Shown here piece by piece: positions 6,389-7,128 of a stretch of 7,128 nucleotides of DNA. The stretch's first letter is position 1. Each line of letters begins with the position of its first letter. Under the pieces are notes generated by a model. That model had not been told where the DNA came from, did no database searches, and saw only the letters and a program-made list of their open reading frames with translations. Both the position numbers and the translations under genes were made by a program. This stretch comes from Gammaproteobacteria bacterium (lineage in GTDB: Bacteria; Pseudomonadota; Gammaproteobacteria; SZUA-229), in NCBI GenBank assembly GCA_030637945.1, contig DAOWFN010000178.1, forward strand, positions 1-7,128, given 5' to 3'.

Positions 6389-6937
6389 ATGCCGAAAATA
6401 AGTGATGAAAACCTGATCTGGATAGATCTTGAGATGACCGGGTTAGACCCTAATTCAGATGTCATTATCGAAATAGCTACAATCGTTACCGACAAGAACC
6501 TTAATGTTATTGATGAGGGACCATCGATCGTCATCCATCAGCCGGATGATGTGATGAATAACATGGACGAATGGTGTACTAATCAGCATGGTAAATCCGG
6601 TTTAACCGACCGGGTCCATAATAGTGCGATCTCAGAAGAAACCGCAGAAAATTTGACGCTCGCTTTTTTGAAACAGTTAGTGCCGGCAGGTAAATCACCT
6701 ATGTGTGGCAACAGTATCTGTCAGGATAGGCGTTTCCTCGCACGGTATATGCCGCAATTAGAAGAATTTTTCCACTACCGTAATCTCGATGTGAGTACTT
6801 TAAAAGAACTAACAAGTCGTTGGGCACCGGAAAAGAAAATGGTTTATATAAAAGAGTCCAGCCATCTCGCGATGGAGGATATAAAAGATTCAATCGATGA
6901 ATTAAAACACTATCGTGAGAATATACTCACTATCTAA
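6389..6937 (+). CDS. orn: Oligoribonuclease (3'-5' exoribonuclease for very short RNAs)
   Basis: Orn degrades two- to five-base RNA fragments, especially dinucleotides such as pGpG from cyclic-di-GMP breakdown, to mononucleotides in the cytoplasm. The 182 residues carry the full DEDDh set at the same positions as E. coli Orn shifted by one: D13 and E15 (WIDLEMTGLD), D113 (CGNSICQDRRFL), and H159 and D164 (SHLAMEDI). Length is normal (E. coli 181). The start at 6389 gives the expected short N-terminus. An AGGA at 6372-6375 is 13 bases upstream, further than ideal. TATAAA at 6364-6369 could be a -10 but is too close to the Shine-Dalgarno to be convincing. Orn is divergent from the cluster ending in rsgA; in E. 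coli orn and rsgA are immediate divergent neighbours. Confidence 0.97.
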   Translation: MPKISDENLIWIDLEMTGLDPNSDVIIEIATIVTDKNLNVIDEGPSIVIHQPDDVMNNMDEWCTNQHGKSGLTDRVHNSAISEETAENLTLAFLKQLVPAGKSPMCGNSICQDRRFLARYMPQLEEFFHYRNLDVSTLKELTSRWAPEKKMVYIKESSHLAMEDIKDSIDELKHYRENILTI

Positions 6938-6949
6938 AAGAACTGCTTG

Positions 6950-6992
6950 TAAGTAGTAAGTTTTAAGATCATGACTTAAAAATTACTACTTA
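6950..6992. terminator. Long hairpin between convergent orn and sulfurtransferase genes
   Basis: The arms at 6950-6967 and 6975-6992 pair at 17 of 18 positions (the mismatch is 6960 with 6982) around a seven-base loop. The stem is almost all AT. On the plus strand a run of five T (6999-7003) follows six bases after the stem, so it could end orn transcription. On the minus strand the sequence past the stem has only a short T run near 6936-6940. Its position 12 bases after the orn stop and 3 bases past the sulfurtransferase stop fits a shared bidirectional terminator. Low GC content and the offset T-run make it weaker than a classic one; it may instead be a dispersed palindromic repeat. Confidence 0.55.
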
Positions 6993-6995
6993 AAA

Positions 6996-7128
6996 CTATT
7001 TTTCTACCGGTGTGTCTGGATGGTTTCCCCATTCAGACCACGAGCCTGGATAACCTAGAACGTTTTCGTAACCCAGGGATTTTAAAATCAGCCAGGAATA
7101 GGCCGAACGATGGTGTGATTGGCAATAA
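6996..7128 (-). CDS. Rhodanese-type sulfurtransferase, C-terminal end only
   Basis: Reading the minus strand from the window edge gives 43 residues ending at a TAG stop (bases 6998-6996). The first residues, YCQSHHRSA, form a rhodanese active-site loop: the cysteine is the persulfide carrier and the arginine five positions later closes the six-residue loop typical of sulfurtransferases rather than Cdc25-like phosphatases. The helix that follows (WLILKSLGYENV) and the ending PGSWSEWGNHPDTPVE match the C-terminus of thiosulfate/3-mercaptopyruvate sulfurtransferases. The sulfur donor and the number of rhodanese domains cannot be judged from this fragment. The 5' part lies beyond the window. The gene converges on orn. 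Confidence 0.9.
   Translation of the reverse strand, partial: YCQSHHRSAYSWLILKSLGYENVLGYPGSWSEWGNHPDTPVEK

Overview
This window looks like ordinary chromosomal DNA from a gammaproteobacterium. Three things suggest this: a guaA to tadA junction, a cardiolipin synthase of the ClsC type, and orn and rsgA in the divergent orientation known from E. coli. Base composition is moderate to AT-leaning, and the intergenic gaps are clearly AT-rich. I cannot name a genus. The periplasmic cytochrome c and the CAAX-type M48 protease point to a free-living, respiring, non-enteric lineage.

Layout. 1-138 (+) is the 3' end of guaA. 139-228 holds a large perfect palindrome built from seven-base units, which runs almost to the tadA start. 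229-678 (+) is tadA (tRNA adenosine deaminase). 738-2144 (-) is a ClsC-type phospholipase D/cardiolipin synthase. It is divergent, across a 178-base AT-rich gap, from 2323-3183 (+), a YafD-like endonuclease/exonuclease/phosphatase-fold protein with a lipoprotein signal. Next comes a four-gene minus-strand cluster, transcribed from 6249 down to 3213: M48 (Ste24-like) membrane protease, small monohaem cytochrome c, pterin-4a-carbinolamine dehydratase and rsgA. Divergent from it is orn (6389-6937, +). A hairpin at 6950-6992 separates orn from the convergent 3' end of a rhodanese-type sulfurtransferase (6996-7128, -), cut by the window edge.

How the genes work together. Most are housekeeping: GMP synthesis, wobble inosine formation, 30S subunit maturation (RsgA) and final RNA decay (Orn). 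ClsC and the YafD-like lipoprotein share a promoter region and both belong to phosphodiesterase-type superfamilies, so a joint envelope or phospholipid role is possible but unproven. In the minus-strand cluster the spacing is 63, 8 and 11 bases, which suggests one transcript, although the products have no obvious shared pathway.

I see no mobile element, CRISPR array, RNA gene, toxin-antitoxin pair or defence system. No wholly new system is evident. The most unusual items are the heptad-built palindrome before tadA, the cytochrome c with no methionine available as distal haem ligand, and the lipoprotein form of YafD paired with ClsC.
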